Origin: Hamadaea tsunoensis DSM 44101
Lineage (GTDB): Bacteria > Actinomycetota > Actinomycetes > Mycobacteriales > Micromonosporaceae
NCBI RefSeq assembly: GCF_000428945.1
Contig: NZ_AUAX01000001.1
Span: 124,001 to 188,000, forward strand
Direction of reading: 5' to 3'
DNA length: 64,000 nt
Under the pieces are notes generated by a model that made no database searches, had not been told where the DNA came from, and saw only the letters and a list, made by a program, of their open reading frames with translations. Below are positions 49,647 to 58,839 of this stretch, in pieces; positions within the stretch are counted from its first letter, which is position 1, and each line of letters starts with the position of its first letter. A program made the translations under genes and the position numbers.

Positions 49647-50123
49647 GTGCCGGATCCGGTCCCCGCCGACGAACGCCGGTTCGCCGAGGAGATGGGCACC
49701 GCCCTGGCGGGCATGGGCGTGACCCCCGCCTTCGGCAAGCTGCTCGGCTGGCTGCTCATCTGCGAACCCCCGGCCCAGACCAGCGCCCAGCTCGCCGAGG
49801 CGCTGGGGCTGTCGAAGGGTTCGATCAGCACCGGGATGCGGCTGCTCGAACGGACCGGGTTCGTCCGGCGCGTACCGGCGCCGGGGCGGGGGCACGCGTA
49901 CGAGCTGATGCCGAACGCCATGATCAGCGGAACCGACGCCGCCGCCACGTACGCGGCGATGCGGCACGTGACCGAGCGGGGCCTGGCGCTCCTGGCGGCC
50001 CAGGGGTTCGCCGAGGACCACGACCGCGCCCGGCGGCTGCGGATCAATCGCGACTTCTTCCTGTTCATCGAGGAAGAGGTGCCGAAGCTCATCGACCGGT
50101 TCAAACAGGAGAACGACCTTTAG
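49647..50123 (+). CDS. GbsR/MarR-type transcriptional regulator
   Basis: The 158-residue protein has a winged helix-turn-helix (SAQLAEALGLSKGSISTGMR, LLERTGFVRRVPAPGRGHAY) within the GbsR/MarR-like layout, ending in a dimer helix (FLFIEEEVPKLIDRFKQEN). Start GTG 49647 has a perfect AGGAGG. It is the first gene of an operon with an ABC ATPase (8 bp gap) and permease. The palindrome at 49615 is a likely binding site for its own product, so it would control the exporter. Confidence 0.87.
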   Translation: MPDPVPADERRFAEEMGTALAGMGVTPAFGKLLGWLLICEPPAQTSAQLAEALGLSKGSISTGMRLLERTGFVRRVPAPGRGHAYELMPNAMISGTDAAATYAAMRHVTERGLALLAAQGFAEDHDRARRLRINRDFFLFIEEEVPKLIDRFKQENDL

Positions 50124-50131
50124 GAGTGGGC

Positions 50132-51132
<1,001 letters not shown>

Positions 51133-51136
<4 letters not shown>

Positions 51137-51924
51137 ACGTCTTCCGGAAGTACCTGCGCGACAACCGCCGGTCGATCATCGGCTGGACGATCGCCATGTC
51201 GGTCGTGTCCGCCATGTACACGTCGTTCTACCCGACCGTCGGGCAGAACCCGGACATGGCCAAGGCGATGGACGCGTACCCGCAGGCGCTCAAGGACGCC
51301 CTGCACATGCAGGACCTGACCGATCCGGCCAACTACCTCGCCTCCACCGTCTTCGGCCTGCTCATCCCGGCCCTGGTGATCGTGATGGCGATCGCGTACG
51401 GGGTGAAGGCCGTCGCGGCCGACGAGGAGGCGCACACCCTCGACCTCGTCCTCGCCCATCCGGTCGGCCGCGGATCGCTGGCGCTGCAACGGGTCGCCGC
51501 CATCGGGGCGAGCCTGGCGATCGTGAGCGCGGCCGTCCTCGCCGTGACGCTGGCGCTGCGGAACTCGGCCGGGCTGTCGGCCGTCGCCCCGGACCGGTTC
51601 GTGGCCGTGTGCGTCCAGCTGCTGCTGTTCGGGCTGGTCTACGGCAGCCTCGCGTACGCCGTCGGCGCGATCACCGGCCGCCGGGGCCTCGCCCTCGGGG
51701 TGTCCGCCGGCGTGGCCGTGCTGTCGTACCTCGCGTACTCGTTCTTCGTCCAGGTCGACGCTCTGCAGTGGACGAAGAACCTCTCGCCGTTCCAGTGGTA
51801 CCTCGGCGGCGAACCGCTCAAGCACGGCCTCCAATGGGGTGATTCCGGCCTGTTGCTGCTGGTCAGCGCGGTACTCGTGGCGGCCGGCACGGCCCGGTTC
51901 ACCCGGCGGGACGTGGCGGTCTGA
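51133..51924 (+). CDS. ABC exporter permease (ABC-2 type)
   Basis: The 263-residue protein has about six membrane helices, beginning with IIGWTIAMSVVSAMYTSFY and ending with GLLLLVSAVLVAAGTARF. A large loop after the first helix carries NPDMAKAMDAYPQALKDALH. This is the plan of ABC-2 permeases. Start GTG 51133 overlaps the ATPase stop. With the ATPase it forms an exporter whose cargo (drug, lipid or peptide) is unknown; control by the GbsR/MarR-type protein suggests a detoxification role. Confidence 0.87.
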
Positions 51925-51940
51925 CGGTAGTGTCGGACGG

Positions 51941-53497
51941 ATGACGGACAGCTTCGAAGCTCCCATCGTCGCCGTGACCGTGTTCCCCGACCGCGCCCGT
52001 GTGACGCGGTCGGGGAAGGTCTCGCTGCGCGCCGGCGAGCAGCAGGTCACCTGCGGCCCCCTCCCGCTGGGACTGCTGCACGACTCGATCCGGGTGACCG
52101 GCCGCGGCCCGGCCACCGTCCTCGGCGTCGACGTCTCGTACCGGCGCGCCGCCGAGACCTCCGACGAGGTCGTGCTGGCCCTGGAAAGCGAGATCCGCGA
52201 GATCGACGCCGCCCTCGGCGCGGCCGACGACGCCGACCAGGTGGCCGTCGACCGGCTGGCGTTCCTCGACCGCCTGGCTGTGCGTACGGCGAAGGAGCTG
52301 GCGGGGGACCTGGAACGGGTGACGGGGTTCGCGGACGGCTTGGACGCGCAGCGTGCAGCGGTTCTGCGCGGCCGGCGCGAGCGCACGGTCCTGCGGGAGG
52401 ACCTGCACAAGCGGCGCGCGGCGGCCGAGCGGCGGCTGGGCGACGTGCGCGGGCAGAGCCAGCCCGACCGGCTGGTGGCGGTCGTGACGCTGGCCGCGGA
52501 CGAGGCCGCGGACGCCGAGCTGGATCTGTCCTATGTGGTCCACGGGGCGAGCTGGTCGAGCAGCTACGACCTGCGGCTGGCCGGCGACCGGCTCGGGCTG
52601 AGCTGGTTCGGCCTGGTCAGCCAGCACACCGGTGAGGACTGGCCGGAGTGCGAGCTGAAGCTGTCGACGGCGCGGCCGTCCGGCACGCTGGTGGTGCCGG
52701 AACTCGACCCGTGGTACGTCGGGGTGGCCCGGCCGATGGTGCTCGCGGCCTCGGCGGACATGTACGGCGGGGCCCCCGGCGGCGGTCCGGTGCCGGCGCC
52801 CGCCGCGGCCCCGCGCGCCGCCATGGCCAAGCTGGCGTCGGCGCCCATGCGCGAGGCGGTCGCCCAGGTCGAGGACGGCCCGGTCGCCGCCACCTACACC
52901 CCGCAGCGCCCGGTCGCCGTCCCCGCCGACGGCACCAGCCACCGTACGCTGATCGGCACCTTCGAGCTCGACACGAAGATCGACCACGTCACCGCCCCGG
53001 TACGCGCGGAGGAGGCGGTGATGCGCGCGACGGTCCGCAACAGCACCTCGCACACCCTGCCGCCCGGCCGGGCGGGACTGTTCCACGAAGGCGACTTCAT
53101 CGGGTCGACGAACCTCGACCCCTGGGCCCCGAACGAGGAACGGGAACTGGCCCTCGGCGTCGACGACCGCGTACGCGTCGAGCGCGAACTCACCAAGCGG
53201 ACGGCGACCAAGGCGACCCTCGGGATGAACCGCCGGACCGAGACGGAGTACGAGATCCGGGTGGCCAACCACAGTGGACGGCCGATCGACGTCACAGTCC
53301 TCGACCAGGTGCCAGTGTCGCGGGAGGCGGCGGTCACGGTCAAGGAGACGACGGCCCGGCCGGAGCCGGCGGAGCGGTCGGAACTCGGGGTCGTGACCTG
53401 GAAGCTGCACCTGGAACCGCAGGCAGAAGGAAAGATCGCGTTCGGCATCCGGGTGGAAGCGGCCAAGGGCGTCGACATCAGCGGCTGGCGCGACTGA
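51941..53497 (+). CDS. MuiA-family protein (DUF4139)
   Basis: The 518-residue protein starts at ATG 51941 (MTDSFEAPIVAVTVFPDRAR). It has the DUF4140-type N-terminal beta domain, a coiled-coil middle (LESEIREIDAALGAADDADQ; REDLHKRRAAAERRLGDV) and the DUF4139 C-terminus (DLSYVVHGASWSSSYDLRLA; LVSQHTGEDWPECELKLSTA). A Gly/Pro/Ala-rich insert lies near residue 275. The name comes from the mucoidy inhibitor A family; the biochemical role is unknown. The 74 bp element follows its stop. Confidence 0.85.
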   Translation: MTDSFEAPIVAVTVFPDRARVTRSGKVSLRAGEQQVTCGPLPLGLLHDSIRVTGRGPATVLGVDVSYRRAAETSDEVVLALESEIREIDAALGAADDADQVAVDRLAFLDRLAVRTAKELAGDLERVTGFADGLDAQRAAVLRGRRERTVLREDLHKRRAAAERRLGDVRGQSQPDRLVAVVTLAADEAADAELDLSYVVHGASWSSSYDLRLAGDRLGLSWFGLVSQHTGEDWPECELKLSTARPSGTLVVPELDPWYVGVARPMVLAASADMYGGAPGGGPVPAPAAAPRAAMAKLASAPMREAVAQVEDGPVAATYTPQRPVAVPADGTSHRTLIGTFELDTKIDHVTAPVRAEEAVMRATVRNSTSHTLPPGRAGLFHEGDFIGSTNLDPWAPNEERELALGVDDRVRVERELTKRTATKATLGMNRRTETEYEIRVANHSGRPIDVTVLDQVPVSREAAVTVKETTARPEPAERSELGVVTWKLHLEPQAEGKIAFGIRVEAAKGVDISGWRD

Positions 53498-53514
53498 CCC
53501 GACGGCCGAGTTTT

Positions 53515-53588
53515 CGACGATCTTGCGCGAATGTACCGGCATTCCGGGCGAATGCCGCGAAATTCGGGGCATTCGCGCAAGATCGTCG
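53515..53588. repeat. 74 bp palindromic repeat, copy 5
   Basis: Both 19 bp ends are perfect (CGACGATCTTGCGCGAATG and complement). It lies between the convergent MuiA-like gene (stop 53497) and the small membrane gene (stop 53668). The centre resembles copy 2 when read on the minus strand. Confidence 0.85.
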
Positions 53589-53667
53589 GGAGGGGGCAGG
53601 CGGCGCGGGAGCCGACGACGGCGCGGAGGGCGGGAGCGGGCGGCGGGGCGGGAGCGGGCGGGGCGGG

Positions 53668-53913
53668 TCAGCCTCGGGAGCCGCGGGCCATCGCGAAGAT
53701 GACCGCCACCACCAGCAGTCCCACGATGAGCATCGCCCGCGACGCGACCCAGTACGCCCCGCGGGCCGCCTTCCGGGCCGCCTTCGCCTTGGGAATGGCC
53801 GCCTTCGCTCCGGCGTACCCTTTGCGGGCGGCCTGCAGCTTCGTCCAGCGAAGGCCGACGAAGACTCCGAACGCTACTCCGAGTAGCCCCACCATCACGG
53901 CTGCCGAGCCCAT
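53668..53913 (-). CDS. Small two-helix membrane protein
   Basis: The 81-residue product has two hydrophobic segments (AVMVGLLGVAFGVFVGL and AMLIVGLLVVAVIFAMA) joined by a basic Ala/Lys-rich helix (KGYAGAKAAIPKAKAARKAA). I know no function. ATG 53913 is used; an in-frame GTG 36 bp upstream is possible. It is 101 bp downstream of the GNAT gene on the same strand. Confidence 0.65.
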   Translation of the reverse strand: MGSAAVMVGLLGVAFGVFVGLRWTKLQAARKGYAGAKAAIPKAKAARKAARGAYWVASRAMLIVGLLVVAVIFAMARGSRG

Positions 53914-54014
53914 GAGGCGACGGTACTCAGTGGACGTCCGCCGCTCCACCGGCCTTTCGGGCAAAGCTAGCGATGCCGGGCCAGGCGGCAGGCCTGGTAT
54001 GACGGGGTGCGGAG

Positions 54015-54497
54015 TTACGAGGCCGCGAGGGCCTTCAACGCGTCGCCGGTGACCCGGTGCGGCTGCCATTCCGGCATCGCGATCGCGCCCATCGCCCGGT
54101 AGAACGCGCGGGACGGGTCGAGCGCCGGATCGTCGAGCACCCACCATTCGAGGCGGGCGTAGCCGCGTTCGACGCAGAGGGCCGCCAGGTTCCGCAGCAG
54201 CGCCTTGCCGTGTCCCCCGCCGCGGGCGGCCGGGCGGACGTACAGGTCTTCGAGGTAGATGCCGTGGACACCGCGCCAGGTCGAGAAGTTGAGGAACCAC
54301 AGCGCGAAGCCGACGACCTCGCCGGTCCCGTCGTCGACGGCGACATGCGTGAAGACGTGCGGCTCCGCCGCGAACAGCGCCTCGGTCAGCTGCTCGACGG
54401 TCGCCTCGGCCTCCTGCGGCGCGTTCTCGAACTCGGCCAGCTCGATGATCATCGCGTGGATCGCCGGCACGTCCGCCGGTTGCGCGTACCGGATCAC
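54015..54497 (-). CDS. GNAT-family N-acetyltransferase
   Basis: The 160-residue protein has the acetyl-CoA site RPAARGGGHGKALLRNLAAL (the R/Q-x-x-G-x-G/A motif) and flanking GNAT strands (GFALWFLNFSTWRGVHGIYL). The pattern YLEDLYVRPAARG resembles spermidine/spermine or thialysine acetyltransferases. The acceptor is not known. Start GTG 54497 overlaps the PhzF stop by 4 bp, so the two are coupled. Confidence 0.87.
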   Translation of the reverse strand: MIRYAQPADVPAIHAMIIELAEFENAPQEAEATVEQLTEALFAAEPHVFTHVAVDDGTGEVVGFALWFLNFSTWRGVHGIYLEDLYVRPAARGGGHGKALLRNLAALCVERGYARLEWWVLDDPALDPSRAFYRAMGAIAMPEWQPHRVTGDALKALAAS

Positions 54498-55288
54498 GGC
54501 TGCACCGCCAGCTCGCCGTCCAGCATCGTGACCGCACGGCCGCGCAGGCGTACGCGGTCCCCGTCGACCTCGACCTCGACGCGTCCGGAGCGGGCCGACG
54601 CCTGTACGCCGACGAGGGTGGCGCGGCCGAGCCGGTCCGCCCACAGTGGACCGAGGGCGGTGTGGGCGCTGCCGGTCACCGGGTCCTCGTCGATGCCCAC
54701 CGCCGGGCAGAACACCCGCGACACGAAGTCGTGGTCGCCGTCGCCGCGCGCCGTCACGATGACGCACCGCTCGCCGAACCCCGCGAGGCCGCGCAGGTCC
54801 GGCGCCAGGCCGCGTACCGTGGCCTCGTCCGCCACGTCGACCACCAGGTCGCCCAGGGCACCGGTGTCGAAGACTTTCTCCGGGTACGCGCCCAGTGCCT
54901 CGGCCAGTCCCGGCGGCGCCTCGACGGGTGTGGGCGGGTTGGCCGGGAAGTCCATGGTGACCGTGCCGTCGGGCGCGCACGAGGTGACCAGGACGCCGCT
55001 GCGGGTCAGGAAGCGCAGCGGCGCGTCGCCGCCGAGGACGTGGGCCGTCGCCAGGGTCGCGTGGCCGCACAGGTCCACCTCGACGGCCGGCGTGAACCAG
55101 CGCAGGTCCCAGTCCGCGGCCGGGTCGCCGCTCGGCTTCGCGAACGCGGTCTCGGCCAGGTTCAGCTCGGCCGCGACCGAGGCCATCCAGGCTTCGGCGG
55201 GCCAGTCGCCGGCAGGCAGCAGGCACACGCCGGCCGGGTTGCCCCGGAACGGCGTATCGGTGAAGGCGTCCACGATCCTGATCCGCAT
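54494..55288 (-). CDS. PhzF-family isomerase
   Basis: The 264-residue protein shows the PhzF family landmarks: IVDAFTDTPFRGNPAGVCLL at the N-terminus, LNLAETAF with the conserved catalytic Glu, RWFTPAVEVDLCGHATLA, and DPVTGSAHTALGPLW. The fold is that of diaminopimelate epimerase. PhzF itself isomerises dihydro-3-hydroxyanthranilate in phenazine synthesis, but no other phenazine gene is present, so a different substrate is likely. The start is ATG 55288 (MRIRIVDAF). Confidence 0.88.
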   Translation of the reverse strand: MRIRIVDAFTDTPFRGNPAGVCLLPAGDWPAEAWMASVAAELNLAETAFAKPSGDPAADWDLRWFTPAVEVDLCGHATLATAHVLGGDAPLRFLTRSGVLVTSCAPDGTVTMDFPANPPTPVEAPPGLAEALGAYPEKVFDTGALGDLVVDVADEATVRGLAPDLRGLAGFGERCVIVTARGDGDHDFVSRVFCPAVGIDEDPVTGSAHTALGPLWADRLGRATLVGVQASARSGRVEVEVDGDRVRLRGRAVTMLDGELAVQP

Positions 55289-55334
55289 GGCGTTCACCGT
55301 ACCGCGCACGGATTTCCCGGCCGGGCCCGCACGG

Positions 55335-55340
55335 TAGAAT
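55335..55340 (+). promoter_or_regulatory. -10 box for a leaderless MOSC transcript
   Basis: TAGAAT fits the -10 consensus and ends 7 bp before ATG 55348, with no ribosome site between. The mRNA probably begins at the start codon. Confidence 0.5.
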
Positions 55341-55347
55341 CGTGATC

Positions 55348-56073
55348 ATGAACTTCGGCACCGTCCTGTCGGTGAACCTGGCCGTCCCCCGCGCGACCCG
55401 AGCCAAGGAGCACGGCGTCACCGGCATCGACAAGCGCCCGACCCAGAAGCCCGTCGACGTACGCGCGCCCGGCCCCAAGCACGGCGGCCTCGGCAGCGGC
55501 CTCGTCGGCGACCAGATCTTCGACGTTCGCCACCACGGCGGTGACGAGCAGGCCGTGTACGCGTACGCCCGGGAGGACCTCGACTGGTGGTCCGAGCAGC
55601 TCGGCGTCGACCTGCCCGGCGGATGTTTCGGGGAGAACCTGACCACGCGGGGACTCGACGTGACCGAGGCGCGGATCGGCGAGCGCTGGAAGATCGGCGA
55701 CGACCTCGTCCTGCAGGTGACCGTGCCCCGCATCCCGTGCGGGACCTTCAAGAACTGGATGGCCGAGCAGCAGTACGCGCAGGGCCGCTGGATCAAGTCG
55801 TTCACACAGGCGGCGCGGCCGGGGGCGTACCTGAGCGTCGTGTCCCCGGGCACGGTACGCGCGGGCGACCGGATCGAGATCGTGCACCGGCCGGAGCACG
55901 ACGTGACGATCGGGCTGACCTTCCGGGCGATCACCTTGGAGCCGGACCTGCTGCCGCTGCTGCTGACCGCCGAGGAGACCGCCGACGACATCCGGGAGAC
56001 GGCCGAGCGGCGGATCGCGCCCTACCCCGGCGAGCCGGAGTTCGAGCCCGAGCCGACCTCGTCGCCGGCCTAG
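55348..56073 (+). CDS. MOSC-domain protein (YiiM-like)
   Basis: The 241-residue protein contains a MOSC domain with HHGGDEQAVYAYAREDLDWW, FGENLTTRGLDVTEARIGER and the conserved Cys in RIPCGTFKNW, where the molybdenum cofactor sulfur is handled or bound. YiiM-type members reduce N-hydroxylated compounds. The C-terminal helical extension (LLTAEETADDIRETAERRI) is as in YiiM. ATG 55348 is preferred over GTG 55342 by the -10 position. Its TAG stop lies in the CTAG that flanks a 67 bp palindromic element. Confidence 0.85.
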   Translation: MNFGTVLSVNLAVPRATRAKEHGVTGIDKRPTQKPVDVRAPGPKHGGLGSGLVGDQIFDVRHHGGDEQAVYAYAREDLDWWSEQLGVDLPGGCFGENLTTRGLDVTEARIGERWKIGDDLVLQVTVPRIPCGTFKNWMAEQQYAQGRWIKSFTQAARPGAYLSVVSPGTVRAGDRIEIVHRPEHDVTIGLTFRAITLEPDLLPLLLTAEETADDIRETAERRIAPYPGEPEFEPEPTSSPA

Positions 56074-56140
56074 GGCCTGTCTCCCGGATCGTTCGCGGCC
56101 CGTTGGCGGCCACCGGACCACGAGATCCGGGAGACAGGCC
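56074..56140. mobile_element. 67 bp MITE-like element with CTAG target duplications
   Basis: Perfect 17 bp terminal inverted repeats GGCCTGTCTCCCGGATC (56074-56090 and 56124-56140) enclose 33 bp. Both sides are flanked by CTAG (56070-56073 and 56141-56144), as expected for a 4 bp target duplication. GGCCTGTCTCC-type ends and CTAG/YTAR targets are typical of some IS5-family elements. There is no transposase, so it would be non-autonomous. It lies exactly between two convergent genes, each of whose TAG stops lies in one CTAG copy. It could also act as a bidirectional terminator. Confidence 0.7.
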
Positions 56141-56413
56141 CTAGTCCTCCGCGGTGCCGCCGGCGTCCACGACGTCGACGTCGACCTCCGTGATGTCGGC
56201 GGTGAGGCGGCCGGCGAGCAGTTCCGCCTCCACCTCGGTCACGTCCACACCCAGGTCTTCGATGAGGGCGGCCTGGGTGAACAGCACCCGGTCCTGCGGG
56301 CTCACCTCGGCCTCCGGCAGGATCACGATCTCGCCGTCGACCAGGGCCAGCACCGGCTGGTCGTCGGCCGACTGGGCGAGTGCGCGTACGTCGTCGGCGG
56401 TCACGGTCGTCAT
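56141..56413 (-). CDS. Small acidic protein of unknown function
   Basis: The 90-residue product (MTTVTADDVRALAQSADDQP) is rich in Asp, Glu and Val, without a membrane segment; the end is VDVDVVDAGGTAED. I recognise no family. Its stop is in the CTAG next to the 67 bp element. It is 40 bp downstream of the deaminase stop on the same strand, so it may share that operon. Confidence 0.6.
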   Translation of the reverse strand: MTTVTADDVRALAQSADDQPVLALVDGEIVILPEAEVSPQDRVLFTQAALIEDLGVDVTEVEAELLAGRLTADITEVDVDVVDAGGTAED

Positions 56414-56453
56414 GACGGGAGAATACCCGGACAAGCCAGGCACCAACCCCGAA

Positions 56454-56903
56454 TCAGCCGAGCAGATGCCCGTTGATCTCCACGACCTTGTCCGCGTACG
56501 TGTCGAGGTGCACGACCTCGAGGCCCGCGGCGGTGAGCAGCTCGACGCCCTCGCACTCGACGAAGAGCGGTGGTTCGCGCAGCGCGTAGACCACCCGGCG
56601 GACACCGGCGTCGATGATGAGACGGGTGCAGGACTTCGGCCGGGACGCGCGGCGGGAGCACGGTTCGAGCGTGCTGTAGACGGTGGCGCCGGTGAGGTCC
56701 ACATCGGACAGCTTGGCGAGGGCCGCCTCCTCGGCGTGCACGGTGCGGTCGGTCTCCCGGGAGAAGCCGTAGGCCAGGCACTCCCCGTCCAGCACGACCA
56801 CGGCCCCCACGTTGTACGCGGTCGGCACCGGCGGCGACTGGCGCGACCAGTCCAGCGCGGCGCTCATCCAGACGTCGTCGTCGGGGCGGTTGCGGGAGCT
56901 CAC
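56454..56903 (-). CDS. RibD-type nucleotide deaminase domain protein
   Basis: The 149-residue protein has the zinc deaminase motifs TVHAEEAAL (His and catalytic Glu) and STLEPCSRRASRPKSC (two Cys). The spacing between the two Cys is nine residues, one more than in common RibD. The rest resembles the pyrimidine deaminase half of RibD. It overlaps the reductase gene by 4 bp, so deaminase and reductase halves of RibD are present as separate proteins in the same operon. They may act in a riboflavin-like or modified-nucleotide pathway; other rib genes are absent. Confidence 0.8.
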   Translation of the reverse strand: MSSRNRPDDDVWMSAALDWSRQSPPVPTAYNVGAVVVLDGECLAYGFSRETDRTVHAEEAALAKLSDVDLTGATVYSTLEPCSRRASRPKSCTRLIIDAGVRRVVYALREPPLFVECEGVELLTAAGLEVVHLDTYADKVVEINGHLLG

Positions 56904-57550
56904 AGCTCGTACCTCAGCAGAACGCAGTCGCCGATCGGACGCGCCTCGGCCAGCCGCATCGGGCGGGTGGAGGTGAAGGGGAACGGGCCTGGGTTCACGA
57001 ACCGGGGCGCCTGCCCGTCTCCGACGAAGAACGGGGCCACCACCAGGTGCAACTCATCGGCGAGACCGGCCGCGAGCACCTGCGTGTGCACGCTCGTGCC
57101 GCCCTCGACCATCAGCCGGCGTACGCCGCGCGCGGCCAGGTCGGCGAAGACCTCGGCGATCCCGGCGGCGGGCACGACCGTGGCGACCCCGCCGAGGTGC
57201 CCGGCCGCCTTGTCGAGCGCCTCGTCCGCGCAGTAGACCAGCTTCTCGCCGGTCCCGGTGGTGAAGAACGCGGCCGCCGGATCGAGGTCGCCGAGGCGGG
57301 TCAGGGTCACCTTCACCGGCGACTCCGGCTCCCCGCGCGCGACCCGGGCGGCCCGGCGGTCGGCCGAGCGGACGAGCAGGCGCGGATCGTCCCGGCGGAT
57401 CGTGGTCGCCCCGACGAGGATCGCGTCGACGCCGGCGCGTACCTCGTCGACCCGGTCGAAATCCTCGCCGTTGGACAGCAGCAGGCGCTCGGGTGCCCCA
57501 TCGTCGATGTAGCCGTCGACCGACATGGCGCAGCTCAGGATGACGTGCAT
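56900..57550 (-). CDS. RibD C-terminal reductase domain protein
   Basis: The 216-residue protein is a DHFR-like reductase: VILSCAMSVDGYIDD at the N-terminus, GVDAILVGATTIRRDDPRLL, and VRRLMVEGGTSVHTQVLAAG, the NADPH and substrate sites of the RibD reductase family. Start ATG 57550 has GGAGG upstream and overlaps the stop of the HTH-SLOG gene by one base. In riboflavin synthesis this half reduces the ribosyl chain of aminouracil nucleotides. Here the substrate is uncertain because of the unusual operon partner. Confidence 0.82.
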   Translation of the reverse strand: MHVILSCAMSVDGYIDDGAPERLLLSNGEDFDRVDEVRAGVDAILVGATTIRRDDPRLLVRSADRRAARVARGEPESPVKVTLTRLGDLDPAAAFFTTGTGEKLVYCADEALDKAAGHLGGVATVVPAAGIAEVFADLAARGVRRLMVEGGTSVHTQVLAAGLADELHLVVAPFFVGDGQAPRFVNPGPFPFTSTRPMRLAEARPIGDCVLLRYEL

Positions 57551-58437
57551 CAGGTGCCCCCTCCTGCACAACGGGTGAGCAGCCCGCCGACGACCTCGGT
57601 GATCGCGTCGGCCTCCGCACAGGTCCGCAGCATGGCGAAGTCGCCGTCGGGCATCCAGCGGCGCAACTCTACGTCGCGCTCCAGGAGAGCGTACGCGCGC
57701 CGGGCAGCACCCCCGCTCGCATTGATCGGAATCAGCGGTACGCCGGCCGCCAGCGCCAGGTCGGTCTCGTCACGCGTACCCCCGCCGCCGCCGACGATGA
57801 CCGCGGCGACGACTCCCCGCACGACGTTGGGCCGGCCGAAGACCCCGGTCACGTGACTGAGCCCGGGCGGCCGGTAGTGATCGGCGACGTACGTGAGCAC
57901 CTCCACGCCGACGCCCAACGGCCCGTGGCTGACGTCCAGCCCGGCCGTCATGCACAGCCGGCCGAGTCCGCGTACCGCGGCGTCGATGACACGGTCGTCG
58001 CTCTCCGGGCCGCGGCTGCCGCACACGGCCACCCGGCGCCGGACCGCCAGGCCCTCGGCGGTCTGATGGGGAACGGCGGCCACCTCCGGGAGGACGTCCG
58101 CTGCGTGGCCGGCAGTCGCCTCATGGGCGCCGGTGGCCTGATGGGGCGCGGTCAGGCCGAGGCCGAGGAAGTGCCGGGGAATCTCCAGCCCTTCGGCGAT
58201 CCGCTCCAGCACCGTGTACGCCAGCACCTGCCGGCGGCCGGCGGCGATCTCGCGTACGCGGGCGTCGGGCAGGCTCACCGCCGTCGCGATCGCGAACCAG
58301 CTCCACCCGCGCTGGTGGAGGAACTGGAAGAGGCTGCCGATGTCGCGTTCGGCCAGCACCATCGGCAGCACTCTGTCGCCGATGGCGCCCTCGGTCCACC
58401 ACCGCGGGTCGATATGCCGCTCCACCGATGGCAGCAT
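57550..58437 (-). CDS. HTH-SLOG domain protein heading the RibD-like operon
   Basis: The 295-residue protein starts at MLPSVERHIDP (ATG 58437). Residues ~35-85 are a Cro/CI-like helix-turn-helix (SWFAIATAVSLPDARVREIA, LAYTVLERIAEGLEIP). Residues ~150-260 form a Rossmann-like SLOG domain (RRVAVCGSRGPESDDRVIDA; VIVGGGGGTRDETDLALAAG). There GGGGGTRDE at about 216-224 stands for the PGGxGTxxE phosphate-binding motif of LOG/SLOG enzymes. SLOG domains bind or cleave nucleotides. The protein may sense a nucleotide and control the reductase and deaminase genes that it overlaps. Confidence 0.75.
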   Translation of the reverse strand: MLPSVERHIDPRWWTEGAIGDRVLPMVLAERDIGSLFQFLHQRGWSWFAIATAVSLPDARVREIAAGRRQVLAYTVLERIAEGLEIPRHFLGLGLTAPHQATGAHEATAGHAADVLPEVAAVPHQTAEGLAVRRRVAVCGSRGPESDDRVIDAAVRGLGRLCMTAGLDVSHGPLGVGVEVLTYVADHYRPPGLSHVTGVFGRPNVVRGVVAAVIVGGGGGTRDETDLALAAGVPLIPINASGGAARRAYALLERDVELRRWMPDGDFAMLRTCAEADAITEVVGGLLTRCAGGGT

Positions 58438-58605
58438 AGGCGGATATCGACCATGATCGCCGCATACTGCCGCGCGTTGTACCGACATCGTGAGCCGACA
58501 CGGTGTCTCTGTGCCGTCCTGGACGGTGTTGGGAGAGTGAAACGGGACGGGTGGGTGGGACCGCACCCCTGCCCGCCCGTCCCAAACTCCTCCCGCCCAC
58601 CGCCC

Positions 58606-58669
58606 CACCGGCCGGCCCCTGCCGGCCCCGCCGGCCCCACCGGCCGGCCCCTGCCGGCCCCGCCGGCCC
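58606..58669. repeat. Two tandem copies of a 32 bp GC-only-like unit
   Basis: The unit beginning CCGGCCGGCCCCTGCCGG is repeated at 58606 and 58638 without gap, followed by a partial third copy. It is slippage-prone and may form stable hairpins. Confidence 0.6.
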
Positions 58670-58691
58670 CGCCGGGCGGCCCGGCGCGGCC

Positions 58692-58774
58692 CCAAGATCC
58701 CGTTTGGATCAGGGAAATCACCCGAATCTTGGGCCATGATTACGTGCGAAACCGTGATCCAAACCAGATCATGG
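58692..58774. repeat. ~82 bp palindromic repeat family, copy A
   Basis: Ends CCAAGATCCCGTTTGGATCA and, read back from the other side, CCATGATCTGGTTTGGATCA are imperfect inverted repeats. Over its full length it matches the reverse complement of copy B (61153-61234) with about four changes. It lies 65 bp beyond the stop of the SDR gene at 58840. Confidence 0.75.
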
Positions 58775-58839
58775 AGCGGGCGAGGCGGGGCGGGGGCGCG
58801 GCGCGCGGGGGCGCGGGCCGCGGGAGCGCCAGGGGCGGG

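Larger units (their letters stand above)
58438..58839. other. 402 bp spacer with tandem GC repeat and an 83 bp palindromic element
   Basis: I see no gene. From about 58606 to 58680 there are two copies of a 32 bp unit built of CCGGCCCCGCCGGCCCCA-like blocks. From 58692 to 58774 lies one copy of the second repeat family. The left end should hold the promoter of the HTH-SLOG operon. Confidence 0.7.

Noticed and set aside
54494-55288. A phenazine cluster on the basis of the PhzF-like gene
   Set aside because: No other phz gene or natural-product enzyme is nearby; PhzF-family isomerases are common outside phenazine synthesis.
56074-56140. A full insertion sequence
   Set aside because: Only 67 bp with no transposase; listed as a MITE-like element instead.
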